Below, piece after piece: positions 61,401-64,000 of a DNA stretch of 64,000 nucleotides. Position numbers and translations under genes: made by a program. The notes beneath the pieces were generated by a model. It was given only the letters and a program-made list of their open reading frames with translations, was not told the DNA's origin and ran no database searches. Every line of letters starts with the position of its first letter. Position 1 is the stretch's first letter. Source of the stretch: Ptiloglossa arizonensis (lineage: Eukaryota; Arthropoda; Insecta; Hymenoptera; Colletidae); contig NW_027478597.1 of assembly GCF_051014685.1 (NCBI RefSeq), positions 248,001-312,000 of the forward strand. The letters are read 5' to 3'.

Positions 61401-64000
61401 TCTGAAAGTAGAAACTCGCCTGATTACAACGGTATACGTACTTTTCCCCTAGGCAGTTCTAGTTATTCGTTTGGAGCATCAGAACTGCGAAAATTTTGAG
61501 TTTCTCAAGCGTTTCTTACTTCCAAACTGCCATATCTCGCGAACGGATTGACCAATCCGCAAAATTTCTGTTGCATCTGAAGGTAGAAACTCGCCCGATT
61601 ACAACTGTATGCGTACTTTTCCCCTAGTCCGTTCTAGTTATTCGGTTCGAGCATCAGAACTGCGAAAATGTTGAGTTTCTCAAGCGTTTCTTACCTCCAA
61701 ACTGCCATATCTCGCGAACGGATTGCCCAATCCGCAAAATTTCTGTTGCATCTGAAAGTAGAAACTAGCCCGATTACAACTGTGTGCGTACTTTTCCCCT
61801 AGTCCGTTCTAGTTATTCGTTTCGAGCATGAGAACTGCGAAAATTTTGAGTTTCTCAAGCGTTTCTAACCTACAAACTGCGACATCTCGCGAACGGATTG
61901 TCCAATCCGCAAAATTTCTGTTGCATCTGAAAGTAGAAACTCGCCCGATTACAACGATATGCGTACTTTTCCCCTAGGCCGTTCTAGTTATTCGTTTCGA
62001 GCATCAGAACTGCGAAAATTTTGAGTTTCTCAAGCGTTTCTTACCTACAAACTGCCACATCTCGCGAACGGATTGACCAATCCGCAAAATTTCTGATGCA
62101 TCTAAAAGTAGAAACTAGCCCGATTACAACGGTATGCGTACTTTTCCCCTAGGCCGTACTAGTTGTTGGTTTCGAGCATCAGAACTGCGACAATTTTGAG
62201 TTTCTCAAGCGTTTCTTACCTCCAAACTGCCATATCTCGCGAACGGATTGACCAATCCGCAAAATTTCTGTTGCATCTGAAAGTAGAAACTCGCCCGATT
62301 ACAACTGTATGCGTACTTTTCCACTAGTCCATTCTAGTTATTCGGTTCGAGCATCAGAACTGCGAAAATGTTGAGTTTCTCAAGCGTTTCTTACCTCCAA
62401 ACTGCCATATCTCGCGAACGGATTTACCAATCCGCGAAATTTCTGTTGCATCTGAAAGTAGAAACTCGCCCGATTACAACGATATGCGTACTTTTCCCCT
62501 AGGCCGTTCTGGTTATTCTTTTCGAGCATCAGAACTGTGAAAATTTTGAGTTTCTCAAGCGTTTCTTACTTCCAAACTGCCACATCTCGCGAACGGACTG
62601 ACCAATCCGCATAATTTCTGATGCATCTGAATGCAGAAACTCGCCCGATTACAACTGTATGCGCACTTTTCCCCTAGTCCGTTCTAGTTATTCGTTTCGA
62701 GCATGAGAACTGCGAAAATTTTGAGTTTCTCAAGGGTTTCTTACCTACTAACTGCCACATCTCGCGAAAGGATTGACCAATCCGCAAAATTTCTGATGCA
62801 TCTGAAAGCAGAAACTCGCCCGATTACAACGGTATGCGTACTTTTCCCCTAGGCCGCCCTAGTTATTCGTTTCGAGCATCAGAACTGCGAAAATTTTGAG
62901 TTTCTCAAGCGTTTCTTACTTCCAAACTGCCATATCTCGCGAACGGATTGACCAATCCGCAAAATTTCTGTTGCATCTGAAAGTAGAAACTCGCCCGATT
63001 ACAACGGTATGCGTACTTTTCCCCTAGGCCGTTCTAGTAATTCGTTTCGAGCATCAGAACAGGGAAAATTTTGAGTTTCTCAAGCGTTTCTTACCTACAA
63101 ACTGCCATATCTCGCGAACGGATTGACCAATCCGCAAAATTTCTGTTGCATCTGAAAGTAGAAACTCGCGCGATTACAACGGTATGCGTACTTTTCCCCT
63201 AGTCCGTTCTAGTTATTCGTTTCGAGCATGAGAACTGTGAAAATTTCGAGTTTCTCAAGCGTTTCTTACCTCCAAACTGCCATATCTCGCGAACGGATTG
63301 ACCAATCCGCAAAATTTCTGTTGCATCTGAAAGTAGAAACCCGCCCGATTACCACGGTATGCGTACTTTTCCCCTAGGCCGTTCTAGTTGTTCGTTTCGA
63401 GCATCAGAACTGTGAAAATTTTGAGTTTCTCAACCGTTTCTTACCTCCAAACTGCCATTTCTCACGAACGGATTGACCAATCCGCAAAATTTCTGTTGCA
63501 TCTGAAAGTAGAAACTCGGCCGATTACAACGGTATGCGTACTATTCGACTAGGCCGTTCTAGTTATGCGGTTCGAGCATCAGAACTGCGAAACTTTTGAG
63601 TTTCTCAAGGGTTTCTTACCTACTAACTGCCACATCTCGCGAACGGATTGACCAATCCGCAAAATTTCTGATGCATCTGAAAGCAGAAACTCGCCCGATT
63701 ACAACGGTATGCGTACTTTTCCCCTAGGCCGCACTAGTTATTCGGTTCGAGCATCAGAACTGCGAAAATTTTGAGTTTCTCAAGCGTTTCTTTCCTCCAA
63801 ACTGCCATATCTCGCGAACGGTTTGACCAATCCGCAAAGTTTCTGATGCATCTGAAAGCAGAAACTCGCCCGATTACAACGGTATGCGTACTTTTCCCCT
63901 AGGCCGCCCTAGTTATTCGTTTCGAGCATCAGAACTGCGAAAATTTTGAGTTTCTCAAGCGTTTCTTACATCCAAACTGCCATATCTCGCGAACGGATTG
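58493..64000. repeat. Family B monomers with 5-, 8- and 10-monomer spaced repeats
   Basis: The allele tactaactgcc occurs at 58,721, 59,596, 60,996, 62,746 and 63,621, with spacings of 875, 1,400, 1,750 and 875 (5, 8, 10 and 5 x 175). At 875-base offset about three monomers (58,416-58,945) are nearly identical to 59,291-59,820. The monomers around 61,620-62,700 repeat alleles of 55,660-56,080. The block from 62,746 repeats 58,721 onward at 4,025 = 23 x 175, including the rare ctagtaattcg. The array runs beyond the window end. Confidence 0.88.
59878..60052. repeat. Representative full-length family B monomer (175 bp)
   Basis: A near-consensus B monomer in the same phase as the A reference (gccgttctag to cccctag). 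Visible elements are an aaaatttt palindrome within gcgaaaattttgag, followed at once by a ttgag-ttt-ctcaa inverted repeat; the TCGCGA palindrome inside atatctcgcgaacgg; the ccaatccgcaaaatttctg segment diagnostic of B; and the shared block gaaactcgcccgattacaac. CCTAGG lies at the phase boundary, as in A. Confidence 0.95.

Larger units (their letters stand above)
55141..64000. repeat. Family B satellite array, 175-bp monomer, about 50.6 copies, running off the window end
   Basis: The block cttttcccct starts at 55,141, 55,316, 55,491 and 55,666 and is still in phase at 63,891, exactly 50 x 175 bases on. Family B therefore shows no net length change across the region. It differs from A mainly in the first half of the monomer (gttctagttattcg, then cgagcatcagaactgcg, then a ttgagtttctcaag dyad) and after the central block (gaccaatccgcaaaat). 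The blocks around ctcgcgaacggattgacc and gaaactcgcccgattacaac are shared with A. Overall identity to A is about 84% between hand-made consensuses, with a net 2-base gap beside the A/T tract. Consensus B has 13 CpG in 175 bases (44% G+C). Orientation is the same as A. Confidence 0.97.

Noticed and set aside
1..64000. CRISPR array
   Set aside because: There are regularly spaced conserved blocks, but the sequence between them is itself repeated and no unique spacers exist. Units are 175-177 bases, far longer than CRISPR repeats.
1..64000. Known satellites: human alpha satellite (171 bp) or Arabidopsis CEN180
   Set aside because: Only the monomer length is similar. The characteristic sequences of those families, as I know them, are absent. 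I could not match this satellite to any named family without a database search.
1..64000. Ribosomal DNA spacer or 5S rDNA array
   Set aside because: No 5S, 18S, 5.8S or 28S-like segment or RNA polymerase III internal box arrangement was seen in either monomer.

Overview
The whole 64-kb window is satellite DNA. I found no supportable protein-coding gene, rRNA, tRNA, CRISPR array or transposon. Two related tandem-repeat families fill it head to tail on one strand: family A (177-bp monomer, positions 1 to about 55,140, roughly 311 copies) and family B (175-bp monomer, about 55,141 to 64,000, just over 50 copies). Hand-built consensuses of A and B are about 84% identical, with a net 2-bp length difference next to an A/T-rich tract. 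The families abut in register through a single hybrid A/B monomer.

The organism is a eukaryote with long homogeneous satellite arrays, most likely a centromeric or pericentromeric region. The monomer length (175-178 bp) is typical of many plant and some animal centromeric satellites, but I do not recognise the sequence and cannot name the taxon. CpG is not depleted: 9 sites in consensus A (observed/expected about 1.1) and 13 in consensus B (about 1.6). That argues against long residence in a heavily CpG-methylated germline, or for recent amplification.

Layout. 1-916: A monomers near-identical to 6,014-6,929. 917-1,982: a patch of A monomers riddled with small indels, probably uncorrected long-read sequence. 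1,983-4,181: A monomers related to the 16-mer block. 4,182-6,482: nested 2-mer and 3-mer amplifications. 6,483-9,297: mixed A. 9,298-18,031: a 16-monomer (2,831-bp) higher-order repeat (HOR) with an embedded 7-monomer (1,239-bp) duplication. 18,032-23,566: mixed A. 23,567-25,349: an older diverged copy of part of the following HOR. 25,350-28,866: mixed A. 28,867-34,447: a 12-monomer (2,124-bp) HOR, 2.6 copies. 34,448-42,226: mixed A with 8-, 11- and 13-mer duplications. 42,227-46,409: a 9-monomer (1,593-bp) HOR, 2.6 copies. 46,410-53,774: a 15/18-monomer (2,653/3,184-bp) HOR. 53,775-55,140: terminal A. 55,141-64,000: B, including a 1,400-bp (8-monomer) tandem duplication with no difference I could find.

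There are no genes to work together. The content is evolutionary: a layered record of unequal exchange and block amplification acting on two satellite families, with a switch between families that maps to a 35-bp segment identical in both. That segment contains a partial match (7 of 9 core bases) to the CENP-B box on the minus strand, which is suggestive but not beyond chance. Offsets and identities were read by eye at marker variants. Block edges are good to a few tens of bases unless stated otherwise.
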